From: Actinopolyspora biskrensis
GTDB lineage: Bacteria > Actinomycetota > Actinomycetes > Mycobacteriales > Pseudonocardiaceae
Length of the DNA stretch: 64,000 bases
Assembly: GCF_013408175.1 (NCBI RefSeq)
Contig: NZ_JACBYW010000004.1
Span: forward strand, 195,583-259,582
Direction: 5' to 3'
In this document: in pieces, positions 54,805 to 63,598 of the stretch
Position numbering within the stretch: the stretch's first letter is position 1
Layout: every line of letters starts with the position of its first letter
Program-made: the position numbers and the translations under genes
Notes under the pieces: generated by a model
Seen by the model: the letters and a program-made list of their open reading frames with translations, nothing else
Told to the model about the DNA's origin: nothing
Database searches by the model: none

Positions 54805-56388
54805 CTAGAGCAGCACGCCGCGCAGGGCCCGGGCGACGAGCCCGTCCAGCTCTTCCAGGGCAGCGGCGCGTTCGGAGGGGGGCGGTTCCACCCGGAGCCG
54901 TCTGTCCAGCACGTCGGTGGCATTCAGGGCGCCCTCGTGGCGTACCGCCCACAGGACCTCGGCCACGGTCGGGGAGTGCCCGGACAGCGCGCGTTCGGCC
55001 AGGTTCGGATCGAGCTCGTGCAGGGCGACTATCCGCTCGGCGTCCCGCCCGTAGTTCGCGACCAGCTCGGGTGGCGCCTCCACCTGCGCCGGGTCGTCGC
55101 CGCCCGTGGCCCCGGCCAGCCGGAGTGCCGCGGTTCCGCTGGGCCCCGCGCGCAGGCCGGTCGTTCGCGCCGCGGTGTCGACGGCCTCCTCCGCCGCCTT
55201 CCGGAACGAGCTCGGCCCGGAGCCGGCGACCGTGACGACACCGTCGGGCGAGATGTGCGCTCCGTGCCCGGGGAAGGCCCGGGCGGCCCCGCCGCGTCCC
55301 GCCCGCGGTGCCCGTCGGAGAACGGTGCGCGAGTCGGTGTGAACCCCGGTGACGTGCTCGGACGACAGGCGCGTTCCGAGCAGTCCGCTGCCCGACTCCA
55401 ACAGGCTCTCCCGCTCGGAGTCCGACAGCTCGGCGGGGCGGGTGGCCGCTTCGCCCGGGGTGCTCTCGGTGGTGAGCGGTCCCAGCGAGAGCCGCCCGTC
55501 CCCCAGCGGCAGGATCTCGATCGAGCCGCCGGTGGGACCGCCCCCGGCCGAGGCCACTCCCGCGCGGGTGGTGCCCACGGCGTCGGCGGTCAGCAACAGC
55601 CAGGAGTCGCGCAGCACCCGCGCCCCGGGGACCTCGGCCAGCTCCTGCGCACGTCCCCCGGTGGCGTTCACGACCGAACGGGCCCGCACGCGGATCTCGG
55701 AGTCGCCGAGCCGGTCCGACACGTCGGCCCCGTCGCGGTGCAGCGCCGTGGCGCGTACCCGGGGCAGGATCCGGGCGCCCAGCCCGGCCGCGGTGCGGGC
55801 GAGCGCCACGACCAGCCTGGCCTCGTCGACCGGCTGTCCGGTGAATCCCAGCAGACCGCCGCGCAGGTCCTCCCGGCGGAGCGCGGGCACCAGCGCCCGC
55901 GCCTCGGCGGGAGGTACCCGGCGTGTCGCCGGCAGGGCGTTCGCGCCCGTGCGCCTCCGCGGCGCCTCCGCGCTCCGGAGGCGGGTGAGCAGCGTGAGCT
56001 CGTCCGCGGTGGACAGCTCCGCGCCGAACGGGGTGAGCAGTGGCAGCGTGCGGAACAGGTGCGGGGCGGTCCGGTTCGTCAGCGAGGCGAGCTCGACCGC
56101 CCGGGAACGGGCGTGGGCGAGTTCTTCGGGAGCGAGCCGGGGAGGTGGTCCGCAGGTGGACCCGCGGGACCGGCGGGAGGAGTTCCGGGCGAGGTCCCCC
56201 TCCTCGATCAGTGCCACGGACAGCCCGCGCGAAGCGGCGTCGAGGGCCACGCCCGCCCCGGTGATCCCACCGCCGACCACCAGCACGTCGGGACGCGCTC
56301 CACCGGCGAGTTCGGCGAGCTCGGCGTCGCGCCTGGAAGCGTTGAGCGAGGTGGCCCGGAACGGGGCGGACGGGCTGGATGTGCTCAT
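54805..56388 (-). CDS. Divergent GlpD-like FAD-dependent glycerol-3-phosphate dehydrogenase
   Basis: A 527-aa flavoprotein. The N-terminal Rossmann motif is V-L-V-V-G-G-G-I-T-G-A-G-V-A-L-D-A-A, followed by the acidic residue in I-E-E-G-D. The C-terminal 120 residues resemble the GlpD cap domain. The usual H-G-G-L-R-Y-L segment is replaced by G-S-T-C-G-P-P, and the G-G-K-x-T-T-x-R motif by G-S-G-P-S-S-F-R-K. Activity on glycerol-3-phosphate is therefore doubtful. ATG 56388 is supported by homology; ribosome site modest (AAGGACC). Confidence 0.7.
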   Translation of the reverse strand: MSTSSPSAPFRATSLNASRRDAELAELAGGARPDVLVVGGGITGAGVALDAASRGLSVALIEEGDLARNSSRRSRGSTCGPPPRLAPEELAHARSRAVELASLTNRTAPHLFRTLPLLTPFGAELSTADELTLLTRLRSAEAPRRRTGANALPATRRVPPAEARALVPALRREDLRGGLLGFTGQPVDEARLVVALARTAAGLGARILPRVRATALHRDGADVSDRLGDSEIRVRARSVVNATGGRAQELAEVPGARVLRDSWLLLTADAVGTTRAGVASAGGGPTGGSIEILPLGDGRLSLGPLTTESTPGEAATRPAELSDSERESLLESGSGLLGTRLSSEHVTGVHTDSRTVLRRAPRAGRGGAARAFPGHGAHISPDGVVTVAGSGPSSFRKAAEEAVDTAARTTGLRAGPSGTAALRLAGATGGDDPAQVEAPPELVANYGRDAERIVALHELDPNLAERALSGHSPTVAEVLWAVRHEGALNATDVLDRRLRVEPPPSERAAALEELDGLVARALRGVLL

Positions 56389-56539
56389 GCGGTCCTTCGG
56401 CCTCCCGTGGAGCTCGGTGAATCCGGCGCGGACCCGGTCGTGCGCGCCGCCGACGGCACGCACGACCGGGACGCCCCGGGGACTCGTCCTCCGCGCCGGT
56501 CCACGTCGGCCGGGGACCGGCCGGCCCGCGGCGGAAGGA

Positions 56540-57556
56540 TCAGACGTTGACGATCATCTTGCCGGTGTTGTCCCCGCGCAGCACACCGAGGAAGGCCTCG
56601 GGCGCGTTGCGCAGCCCGTCCACGAAGGTCTCCTCGTGGATGAGCCTACCCTCGCGGACCAGCGGGGCCACGTGCTCGAAGAACTCGCGCTTGAGGTGGC
56701 CGTTGTCGTTGACGATGAAGCCCTGCATGCTCAGGCGCTTGGTCACGAACTGGAACATGTTGCGGGGACCCGGCTGCGCCTCGGTCGCGTTGTACTGCGA
56801 GATCGCTCCGCAGGCCGCGATCCGGCCGAAGTCGTTCATCGTCCCGATGGCCGCTTCGAGGTGGTCGCCGCCGACGTTGTCGAAGTAGACGTCGATGCCG
56901 TTCGGGGCCGCCTCGCGCAGCTGTTCGCCCACGGGGGCGTCCTTGTAGTTGAAGGCCGCGTCGAAGCCGAACCTCTCGGTGAGCAGCCGCACCTTCTCGG
57001 CCGATCCGGCGCTGCCGATCACGCGTTCGGCTCCGTTGAGCTTGGCGAGCTGCCCCACGAGCGAGCCGACCGCTCCGGCGGCTCCGGAGACGAAGACGGT
57101 GTCGCCCTGCTGGAAGCGCGCCTTGTCCATCAGCCCGACGTAGGCGGTCATGCCCGGCATCCCGAGAACGCCGAGGAACGCGCTCGACGGCAGGTCGTCG
57201 GCCACCGTGGTGGCCTGGGAGGCGTCCACCGCGGCGTACTCCCGCCAGCCGAGGGCGTGCAGGACCTGCTGTCCGGTGGAGAAGTCGTCCGAGTTGGAGC
57301 TGACGACCTCACCGACGGCTCCTCCGTCGAGTGGTTTGCCGATCTCGAAGGGAGCCACGTAGGACTTGGCCGCGCTCATGCGCCCGCGCATGTACGGGTC
57401 GACGCTCATGGCCTTGTTGCGCACCAGGATCTGGCCCGGGCCGGGTTCGGGGACGGGGGCTTCCGCGATCTCGAAGTTGTCCGTTGTCGGCCATCCCGCG
57501 GGGCGGGAGGCGAGCCGGACCTCCAGGGCTGTGGCCGGGACGGAAGAGTCGGTCAC
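56540..57556 (-). CDS. Zinc-independent medium-chain NADP-dependent oxidoreductase
   Basis: NAD(P)H-dependent reductase of the MDR superfamily (leukotriene B4 dehydrogenase/CurA-like), 338 aa. The N-terminal part has V-D-P-Y-M-R-G-R-M, and the nucleotide-binding motif is G-A-A-G-A-V-G-S near residue 150. D-V-Y-F-D-N-V-G-G is characteristic. No zinc ligands are present. GTG 57556 has GGAGGT 4 nt upstream; ATG 57568 would add four residues without a ribosome site. A palindrome 57572-57584 lies just upstream. Confidence 0.88.
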   Translation of the reverse strand: MTDSSVPATALEVRLASRPAGWPTTDNFEIAEAPVPEPGPGQILVRNKAMSVDPYMRGRMSAAKSYVAPFEIGKPLDGGAVGEVVSSNSDDFSTGQQVLHALGWREYAAVDASQATTVADDLPSSAFLGVLGMPGMTAYVGLMDKARFQQGDTVFVSGAAGAVGSLVGQLAKLNGAERVIGSAGSAEKVRLLTERFGFDAAFNYKDAPVGEQLREAAPNGIDVYFDNVGGDHLEAAIGTMNDFGRIAACGAISQYNATEAQPGPRNMFQFVTKRLSMQGFIVNDNGHLKREFFEHVAPLVREGRLIHEETFVDGLRNAPEAFLGVLRGDNTGKMIVNV

Positions 57557-57571
57557 CTGAACCTCCATATT

Positions 57572-57584
57572 CGAAACTGTTTCG
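57572..57584. promoter_or_regulatory. CGAAAC-T-GTTTCG inverted repeat
   Basis: A 13-nt perfect inverted repeat directly upstream of the reductase gene in an AT-rich patch. Likely operator; regulator not identified in the window. The rest of 57557-57868 has no gene. Confidence 0.45.
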
Positions 57585-57868
57585 TATCGTAATTTTACCC
57601 GCGTCGCTGTGCGGTTGCCACGCGAATAAGTACGTCCGATCGTACCGACCGGTCGGTCTCCGAAGGGCGAGCCGCCGCGCTTCGCGACCCCTCCGGTTGC
57701 GGGGCCGCGGTTTCCGGCGGGTTTCAGGAGGCTGTGGGGACCCCGGTTTCAGGCAGAACTGAGTCCCTGTGCCCGGTCGAAGTGCTGCGACCGCTCTTGC
57801 ACCGGATCGGGGTGGTTAACCCGTTGTGGGGCTCGGTGGTCACGGCGATCCCCCGAGCACGTCGTGGA

Positions 57869-58288
57869 TCAGCGCTCGCGGCGGCCCAGCCAGCCGGTGG
57901 GGAGCAACCCCGAACCCGACCAGCGCTTCTGACCGACCGCCTCGTGCAGTTCCATGTAGGCGCTCTGCACCGAGCGGATGGCCTCCTCGGCCGAAGTGGG
58001 CTCGGCCGCGGGGTCGGGGGAGGGGAGCTGGGTCACCTGCATCCAGCGCTCCTCCCACAGCGCCTCCTTGGCCGCGTTCCAGCGGAGACGAACGCCCTCG
58101 TCCACCTGGTCCCGCTGCTGTCGCGCCTGCTCGACCCGGTCCCGCTCGGTGGTGAGCTCGTGCTCCAGCTGCTCGACGCGCTGTCGCTCCCGCTCGCTCA
58201 ACCGCTCCGCCGCCTCGGTGGCCAGGGCGGCGATCTCCTTGTAGCGCTCGGCTGCCCTGGACGTCCTCTCCTCGGAGTGCTCAGTCAC
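57869..58288 (-). CDS. Coiled-coil protein coupled to the FtsK-like ATPase
   Basis: A 139-aa protein. Residues 5-75 form a strong coiled coil (Glu/Arg/Leu heptads such as L-S-E-R-E-R-Q-R-V-E-Q-L-E-H-E-L), and the C-terminal half has W-x-E-E-R-W and G-W-L-G-R-R. GTG 58288 overlaps the ATPase stop by 8 nt and has GGGAGGAC upstream, so the two are translated together. No family recognised; it may be a scaffold or regulator of the ATPase. Confidence 0.7.
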   Translation of the reverse strand: MTEHSEERTSRAAERYKEIAALATEAAERLSERERQRVEQLEHELTTERDRVEQARQQRDQVDEGVRLRWNAAKEALWEERWMQVTQLPSPDPAAEPTSAEEAIRSVQSAYMELHEAVGQKRWSGSGLLPTGWLGRRER

Positions 58289-61190
58289 CGGTGTCCTCCC
58301 CGACGTTGGAGATGACCGCGTCCGAACCGCGCGGACGCGGGACGTGTTCCTGCTCGTCGGGCTCCGGATCCGACCCCCGTTGCTCGAGCACCCCGGAAAG
58401 ATCGAACGGGAGGACGACCTCGGGGTGCGAGTGCGCCGAGCGGTCGAAGAACAGCCCACGATGGGCGCGCGGGGACCAGGTGATCAGCTGGCCCGCCGCC
58501 AGCGGTGCCAGTTCCTGGCCCTGCACGTCGAAGGCGACCCAGGCTCCCACGTCGTCGGCCGGTCCCATGCCCAGCGCGTTGCGCAGCCGCTGGACGCTGC
58601 GCCACCAGCCGATGGTGTGCACCCCCGCCTCCGGGCCCTGCTTGAGGAGCTTGCGCAGCTGGTCCAGCCCGCTGAGCCGCGTCTGCGGATCCTTGTTCTC
58701 CAGCAGGGGCTGGGCGGCATCGGCCCCGTAGAGCAGCAGGCAGTGCTTGGCTGTCCCGGACCCCTTCGAGGTCGAATCGGCGCGCTCGTCGAGCAGCGCG
58801 GACAACCGCTGCAGGGTGTCGTTCAACTCCCCCGTCTCGACGAACGAGACCTCGTGCCCGCCCTGCCGCAGCGTCGACTCCAACGCGCGCGCCTGTTCCG
58901 CGCTCTCGTCGACCAGCCCCGCGATGGTGAACTCGATGTCACCGGGCACGAACTGCGCGGCCAGCGAGAGCGCGCTCGCGCCCAGCACGGCCACGGCGTC
59001 CTGCTGGGCCGAACCGAGCACAGCCAGGTTCCTGCCGGGGGAGCGCCCGAACGGCAGCGCCGCCGCCGTGCCCCGAACGTCGATCACCTGCCCCAGCAGC
59101 ACCTGCGGGGAACGCTTCGGACCCGGGCGCAGCGCCTCGTAGTCCTCCAGCTCGGAGAGTCGGGGCAGGTGCGAGCCGTCGAACAGCCGCGGAGGGCGCG
59201 CGTTGCGCCTGCCCGTTTCCCACAGGTGCCGCTCCCACAGGCCCGTCTGCAGCGAGTCGAAGGTCTCCGAGGCAGTGGCGTCCGGTATGCGCGCCACTTC
59301 GTTGCCGTGCTTGACCCCGGAGTCGTGGTTGACCACGGCGTGCCAGCGCGGCAGCTCCAACGCTGTCGTGTTGTTGTCCACCAGCACCCTCCGGGCCTTG
59401 GGCAGGGCGATCCGCAGGATGAACTGCTCGAAGATGGCCGGTTTGCCCCAGAACGCCTCGATGCCGGAGACGTCCTGACTGGCCAGAATCAGATGGATCC
59501 CCTGGGAACGTCCCCTGCGGGCGACGTCCTCCAGCAGTGTGGCCGCCTGAGTGGAGACCGAGTCGCGTTCGGAGAACAGGTACTGGAACTCGTCGATCAC
59601 GGCGACGATCCGGGGCCAGCGCCCCTGCGGATCACGCTGGCGCAGCTCCTCGAGCTTGGTCACCTCGTGCGCCTTGGCCGCGTCGGCCCTGCGCCGCATC
59701 TCCGTGGCGAGGAAGCGCAGCAGGGCCAGACCGAACTCGCGGTCGGTGTTGACGTTGACCCCCACGAGCTTGGCGTGCGGCAACCAGCTCGGGTCCCTGC
59801 TGCCGGGGGTGAACTGGGCGAACGACACGCCCTCCTTGAAGTCGAGCAGGTACATCTCCAGCTCGTCCGGGCTGTACCGGGCGGCGAGCGCCCCCAGCAT
59901 CCCGTACAGGAAGTTCGTCTTGCCCGAGCCGCTGGGCCCGCCGACCAGGGTGTGCGGACTGGAGTCGCCGAGCGAGATCCGCACCGGCTCCCCCTCGAAG
60001 AAACCGACGGGAGCGGTCAGCCCTGAGGTGGAGTCGTTCGTCCAGTACCGCTCGGGAAGCAGGTCGTCGAAGGTCCGCACCCGGGAGCGCCTGGCCTGGA
60101 ACGTTTCCGAGATCGCCGAGCAGGCCCTGCTCACGCGCTCCCGCGGGGGAGCCTCGTCCGGGGTGATCGTCAGGTGTGCGCCGGTCATGCTGCTGCGCGC
60201 GCTGTCCGGGCCGGTCAGGGTCACCGACTCCAGGGCGTTGTTCACCGTCATCGGCAGGTCCACGACGATCAGCTGGATCCCGCAGGACAGCCCGTTGCGG
60301 GCGACGCGCTGCAACTGCTGCTGCTGTTCCTCCTTGAGCGGTTCACCGTCACCGAACAGCACGGCGATCCGCCAGGGCTCGCCACGGTGGCCGGTTTCCT
60401 CGGCGAGGGACTTCAACGAAGTGTGCCCCCCGAGCAGCGCGGTGGTGTGGATCCTCCTGATGTGCTCGGCCAGCTCTTCGAGGAGATCGTCCAGTCGTGT
60501 CGGGTCGTGCGCCGTGAGCAGACCGGAGCGGGTCAGGGGGAACAGCCCGGGCAGGGTGCCGGTCAACCGTGCCGTGTCCCAGACGTGGACGCGCACCAGC
60601 CCCGGCTCGTAGTACGAGAGCACGCGCAGCAGCAGGTTCTGCACGAGGTGCTCGGCGGCGTCCCTCGTGGCGTTCTCGGACGTGGCGGACCGGCAGGTGA
60701 TGCGCAGGTTCGACTCGTCGAGCAGCGGAACCGCGGCGGGGAACCCGGCCGCCTCGGGAGCGGCCGGGGCGTGCCCGGTGCCGATGCGCCACAGCTCGGG
60801 CGCGGGGGTCTGCGCGGTCGCGGAGCCGATGCTGCCCAGCCACTCGCGCCACGGTGCCGAGGCCGTGCCGGGAGCCGCTTCGGACATCAGCTCGGCCAAC
60901 CGGTCGGGCCCCTGCGCCGTCCACCGGGAGAACACCTCGACCCGTTCGGCCACCGCCTCGTCCAGCGCCTCCCGGAACTCCGGTTGGTCGGATCCCTCGA
61001 ACGATTCCGGATCACCTGCCGCAGCGGAGACCCCGTGCTGTGCGATTCGCAGCGCGTGCTCCTGCTTGACCTGCTCCGACCGGACCCGCTCCACCTCGTT
61101 CTCGGCCGCTCCGAGAGCCGTGGCCGCGGTGGCCCTGAGCCGATCGAAGGCCGTTTGAATCGCGTTGCGCCGCTCGTTGCGTTTACGCAC
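58281..61190 (-). CDS. Soluble FtsK/SpoIIIE (EccC-like) ATPase
   Basis: A 969-aa cytosolic protein without membrane helices. The N-terminal region (residues 20-90) is coiled coil. An intact P-loop G-G-P-S-G-S-G-K-T lies at 417-425, with Walker B I-V-A-V-I-D-E-F-Q-Y-L-F at 528-539. A second, degenerate FtsK-type domain appears near 740 (N-L-A-V-L-G-S-A-Q-Q-D-A where a P-loop would be). This two-module layout resembles the EccC ATPase of type VII secretion but lacks its membrane anchor. GTG 61190 has AGGTGGGG upstream. Candidate role: protein or DNA translocation. Confidence 0.82.
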   Translation of the reverse strand: MRKRNERRNAIQTAFDRLRATAATALGAAENEVERVRSEQVKQEHALRIAQHGVSAAAGDPESFEGSDQPEFREALDEAVAERVEVFSRWTAQGPDRLAELMSEAAPGTASAPWREWLGSIGSATAQTPAPELWRIGTGHAPAAPEAAGFPAAVPLLDESNLRITCRSATSENATRDAAEHLVQNLLLRVLSYYEPGLVRVHVWDTARLTGTLPGLFPLTRSGLLTAHDPTRLDDLLEELAEHIRRIHTTALLGGHTSLKSLAEETGHRGEPWRIAVLFGDGEPLKEEQQQQLQRVARNGLSCGIQLIVVDLPMTVNNALESVTLTGPDSARSSMTGAHLTITPDEAPPRERVSRACSAISETFQARRSRVRTFDDLLPERYWTNDSTSGLTAPVGFFEGEPVRISLGDSSPHTLVGGPSGSGKTNFLYGMLGALAARYSPDELEMYLLDFKEGVSFAQFTPGSRDPSWLPHAKLVGVNVNTDREFGLALLRFLATEMRRRADAAKAHEVTKLEELRQRDPQGRWPRIVAVIDEFQYLFSERDSVSTQAATLLEDVARRGRSQGIHLILASQDVSGIEAFWGKPAIFEQFILRIALPKARRVLVDNNTTALELPRWHAVVNHDSGVKHGNEVARIPDATASETFDSLQTGLWERHLWETGRRNARPPRLFDGSHLPRLSELEDYEALRPGPKRSPQVLLGQVIDVRGTAAALPFGRSPGRNLAVLGSAQQDAVAVLGASALSLAAQFVPGDIEFTIAGLVDESAEQARALESTLRQGGHEVSFVETGELNDTLQRLSALLDERADSTSKGSGTAKHCLLLYGADAAQPLLENKDPQTRLSGLDQLRKLLKQGPEAGVHTIGWWRSVQRLRNALGMGPADDVGAWVAFDVQGQELAPLAAGQLITWSPRAHRGLFFDRSAHSHPEVVLPFDLSGVLEQRGSDPEPDEQEHVPRPRGSDAVISNVGEDTGD

Positions 61191-61547
61191 GCCCCACCTC
61201 GGTACTCGCGTCACTGACCGTAAGCAAAGTACCACTGAACAGCCCGTGCGGACGGTGGTGTGATCGGTTACTCGCGACGGGCCACCGGAGCACCGAGGCA
61301 CACCCGGAGGGACGGTTCCCCGGTGTTCTCCGTTCAGCTCGTCGTGGACGCTCACTCGGCGGGATCTCTCGCGGGCTCCTGAGCGGGCGCCCCGACGCCG
61401 GACAGCGACCTGCACGACGCCGGGACCGTCCTCGCGGGAACACCACGGGAGAACCCGCGGCGGTGCCGACGGGCGGGATGCTGTGCTTCGGCGCCGGGAG
61501 CGCCGAAGGAAGAACCCCGACCCAACGACCCGACCGGAAAAGCTCTG
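61191..61547. other. Gap between small helical protein and the FtsK-like gene
   Basis: A 357-nt stretch holding copy C of the structured repeat at 61361-61471 and a GC-rich tail. A small hairpin CTTCGGCGCC / GGCGCCGAAG lies near 61487-61509. No gene. Confidence 0.5.
61361..61471 (+). repeat. Dispersed structured repeat, copy C
   Basis: About 111 nt, most diverged copy. The right end C-ACCACGGGAGAACCCGCGGCGGTGC is nearly identical to copies A and B; the inner stem is only partly paired. Confidence 0.7.
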
Positions 61548-61799
61548 TCAAAGTCCTGCCGCGAACTGTCTGATCGCGTCGGAGACGTGCTCCACCGTGG
61601 ACAGTGTATGTCCTATCTGGTCGTCCGCGCGGTGCAGCCCCGGAGGTACCACCGTCTCCGGGTTGTCCGGGTCCACCCCGCGCAGCGCCGATTCCGCCTG
61701 GTGCAGCGCGGTGCGGGAGGTGGCCAGGTGCCGCTGGGTCTGCTCGAGCTGGTCGCTGACCGTCTGCAGTGCCTGTTGGAGTTCCTGGAGCGCCGACAC
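61548..61799 (-). CDS. Small helical protein upstream of the FtsK-like gene (1)
   Basis: An 83-aa all-helical protein, Gln/Leu/Ala-rich with a central D-P-D-N-P-E-T-V-V break between two helices. It follows the 86-aa helical protein with a 4-nt gap. Size and two-helix form recall WXG100 substrates, but no W-x-G motif is present. Confidence 0.65.
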   Translation of the reverse strand: MSALQELQQALQTVSDQLEQTQRHLATSRTALHQAESALRGVDPDNPETVVPPGLHRADDQIGHTLSTVEHVSDAIRQFAAGL

Positions 61800-61803
61800 C
61801 GTG

Positions 61804-62064
61804 TTACAGCCGTCCCGCGTAGTTCTCGGCCGAGGTGATGCTGGCGTTGATCGTGCCCTGAACCCCGTTGAGGCTCTGTGCGGCCTCGGCGAGCATCCCG
61901 TAGGCGTGCTGGATCTCCTCCTGCCCGCTGCCCTGCGTGGCGTTGGCCAGCGCCTGCTGGGCCTCCTCCAGGCTCAGGGTCGCCTGCTGCAAGGCGGCCA
62001 CGCTCTCCGAGGCCTTCTGATTGGCCAGTGCTATACCGGCACGAACTTCTTCCACACCTGCCAT
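61804..62064 (-). CDS. Small helical protein upstream of the FtsK-like gene (2)
   Basis: An 86-aa helical protein, Ala/Gln/Ser-rich, with two helices and a turn near T-Q-G-S-G-Q-E-E. ATG 62064 follows GAGGGGGAC. It forms an operon with the 83-aa protein and probably the ATPase. Likely a secreted or adaptor partner in a type VII-like arrangement, by context only. Confidence 0.65.
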   Translation of the reverse strand: MAGVEEVRAGIALANQKASESVAALQQATLSLEEAQQALANATQGSGQEEIQHAYGMLAEAAQSLNGVQGTINASITSAENYAGRL

Positions 62065-62306
62065 CGACTTGTCCCCCTCCGGGTGATCGTGTTCTGATGC
62101 CACCGCCGCTGCGGGCGCGTTCACGTGGACACCGATGTCGATCACCAAAGTAGCGTTCCACCGCGGTGTTGCCGATCTCAGGTTGGCACTCGGCGTGTTC
62201 GCCCGAAACGCCCGTACGGAGGTCCCTTCCGGCTGATTCGCCCGGAACCCCCGGAACGGCGGAGGAACGGCCGAACCGTCCTCCGCACCGGGCCGGAGGT
62301 GCGCCT

Positions 62307-62828
62307 TCAGGGGTCGACGTGATTCCCGGACTGGCTCTCCGGCCGGGAGGGCTGTGCGGGGCTCTGGTGGGGGGCTCCGGTCAACGGTCCCGCCGTGGTC
62401 GCGGAGGCCACGTCTCCGGCGGAGTCGGTCCTCCCGGTGGTGCTCCACGCTTCCACGAGCATCCGCTCGCCCCGTGCGACCAGGGAACCGACCAGTGCGG
62501 GGTCGTCGATCACGGTCCAGGCGCTCGGCGGTTCGCAGGAGACGCGGGCTCCGGTGAACCCGGGGCCGAGAACGTTCAGCAGCTCCCGCACCGCCCGGGA
62601 GAGGGTGGCGGCCTGGTTCCCCGACGCCGGTGCGGAGGTGGTCCGTGCCAGCGTCACGGAACGGCACCCCGGTTCCTCGTCGGAGCAGTCCGCGGACTGC
62701 ACGATCCGCCCCGCCGTCCGCCGGATCAGATCGTCGCACGCCCGGCGTGCCGTTTCCTCGTCCTCGGCGCCGACCACGACAGTGGTCAACAGCTCCACAG
62801 CGAACTCGTCAGCCGTCACGGCCGTCAT
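62307..62828 (-). CDS. Hypothetical protein, 173 aa
   Basis: Acidic N-terminal half (E-E-T-A-R-R-A-C-D-D-L-I-R-R) and a Pro/Ser/Thr-rich C-terminal tail that looks disordered. ATG 62828 has GGGA upstream and overlaps the PRC-barrel gene end by 20 nt. No family is recognised. Confidence 0.55.
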   Translation of the reverse strand: MTAVTADEFAVELLTTVVVGAEDEETARRACDDLIRRTAGRIVQSADCSDEEPGCRSVTLARTTSAPASGNQAATLSRAVRELLNVLGPGFTGARVSCEPPSAWTVIDDPALVGSLVARGERMLVEAWSTTGRTDSAGDVASATTAGPLTGAPHQSPAQPSRPESQSGNHVDP

Positions 62829-63414
62829 TGTCCCGCAGCCGATCGACGGCACGGTCGGGTGCGCCCCCCGGGAGCGGGCCGTGGGCCCCCGGGCGGTGCG
62901 GCTCCGGGGAATCTCCGCCGGGGGAGCCCTCGGCCCCTGTGCGAGGGGACTCCGAGGAGCGCTCCGGGGCGGGTACGTGCTCCTGTCCCGGAGCCGTCAT
63001 CGCCTCCGGTGGGCAGCTTCGGTTGCGTGCGTGCGAGTGCCGCGTTCGGGAGTTCGCGGCGGGGGTGCTTCCCGGAACCCCGGGAGGCGGTACTCCCGTG
63101 TCGTCGACGCCGTAGTGCTCGTAGAGTCTGCGCCCGTCCCGGTTCGAGAGGTGGCCGTGCTCGACGTCCACGTTCGGGGCCGTCCTCACCTGCCGCTTCG
63201 AGAAAACGAGCAGCAGGTGACCCCGGCTGAGGACGGCACCGTGCAGTGGGGCGAAGTTCTCACGCATCCCCAGGGGGCCGCTGCGAACCGTCACCCAGTC
63301 GGCCCGGTGGCTGGTGTCGTCGACGTAGACGTCCCCGACCCGTCCGATGCGTTCCCCGTCCTGATCGCGCACCTGGATGCCGAGCAGGTCCTGTGCGTGC
63401 GGCACTTCGCTCAT
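62809..63414 (-). CDS. PRC-barrel domain protein
   Basis: A 201-aa protein. The N-terminal 90 residues have the PRC-barrel pattern (L-L-G-I-Q-V-R-D-Q-D-G-E-R-I-G-R-V-G-D-V-Y-V-D and W-V-T-V-R-S-G). The rest is Pro/Gly/Ser-rich and probably disordered. ATG 63414 follows AGGCGGGGG. Such proteins often bind RNA or membranes; the role here is unknown. Confidence 0.78.
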   Translation of the reverse strand: MSEVPHAQDLLGIQVRDQDGERIGRVGDVYVDDTSHRADWVTVRSGPLGMRENFAPLHGAVLSRGHLLLVFSKRQVRTAPNVDVEHGHLSNRDGRRLYEHYGVDDTGVPPPGVPGSTPAANSRTRHSHARNRSCPPEAMTAPGQEHVPAPERSSESPRTGAEGSPGGDSPEPHRPGAHGPLPGGAPDRAVDRLRDNDGRDG

Positions 63415-63598
63415 GGCCCCCGCCTCGGTCGTGCTCGGGATGACGAGTGTTCCTCCGCCGCCGTCAGTTCCGAGTCCTACGCTGCCCGGTTCGCCGGGTG
63501 AGCGCAAATCCTGCGGATGCGGGGACCGGTGGCACCGGGTCCGCCCCGGCGGAGCGGGCGAAGTCTCCGCCGTCCGGCACGGGCACCGGCCGAGCGGT

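Noticed and set aside
58344-60026. 560-codon plus-strand ORF over the FtsK-like gene
   Set aside because: Antisense shadow; the minus-strand frame has Walker motifs.
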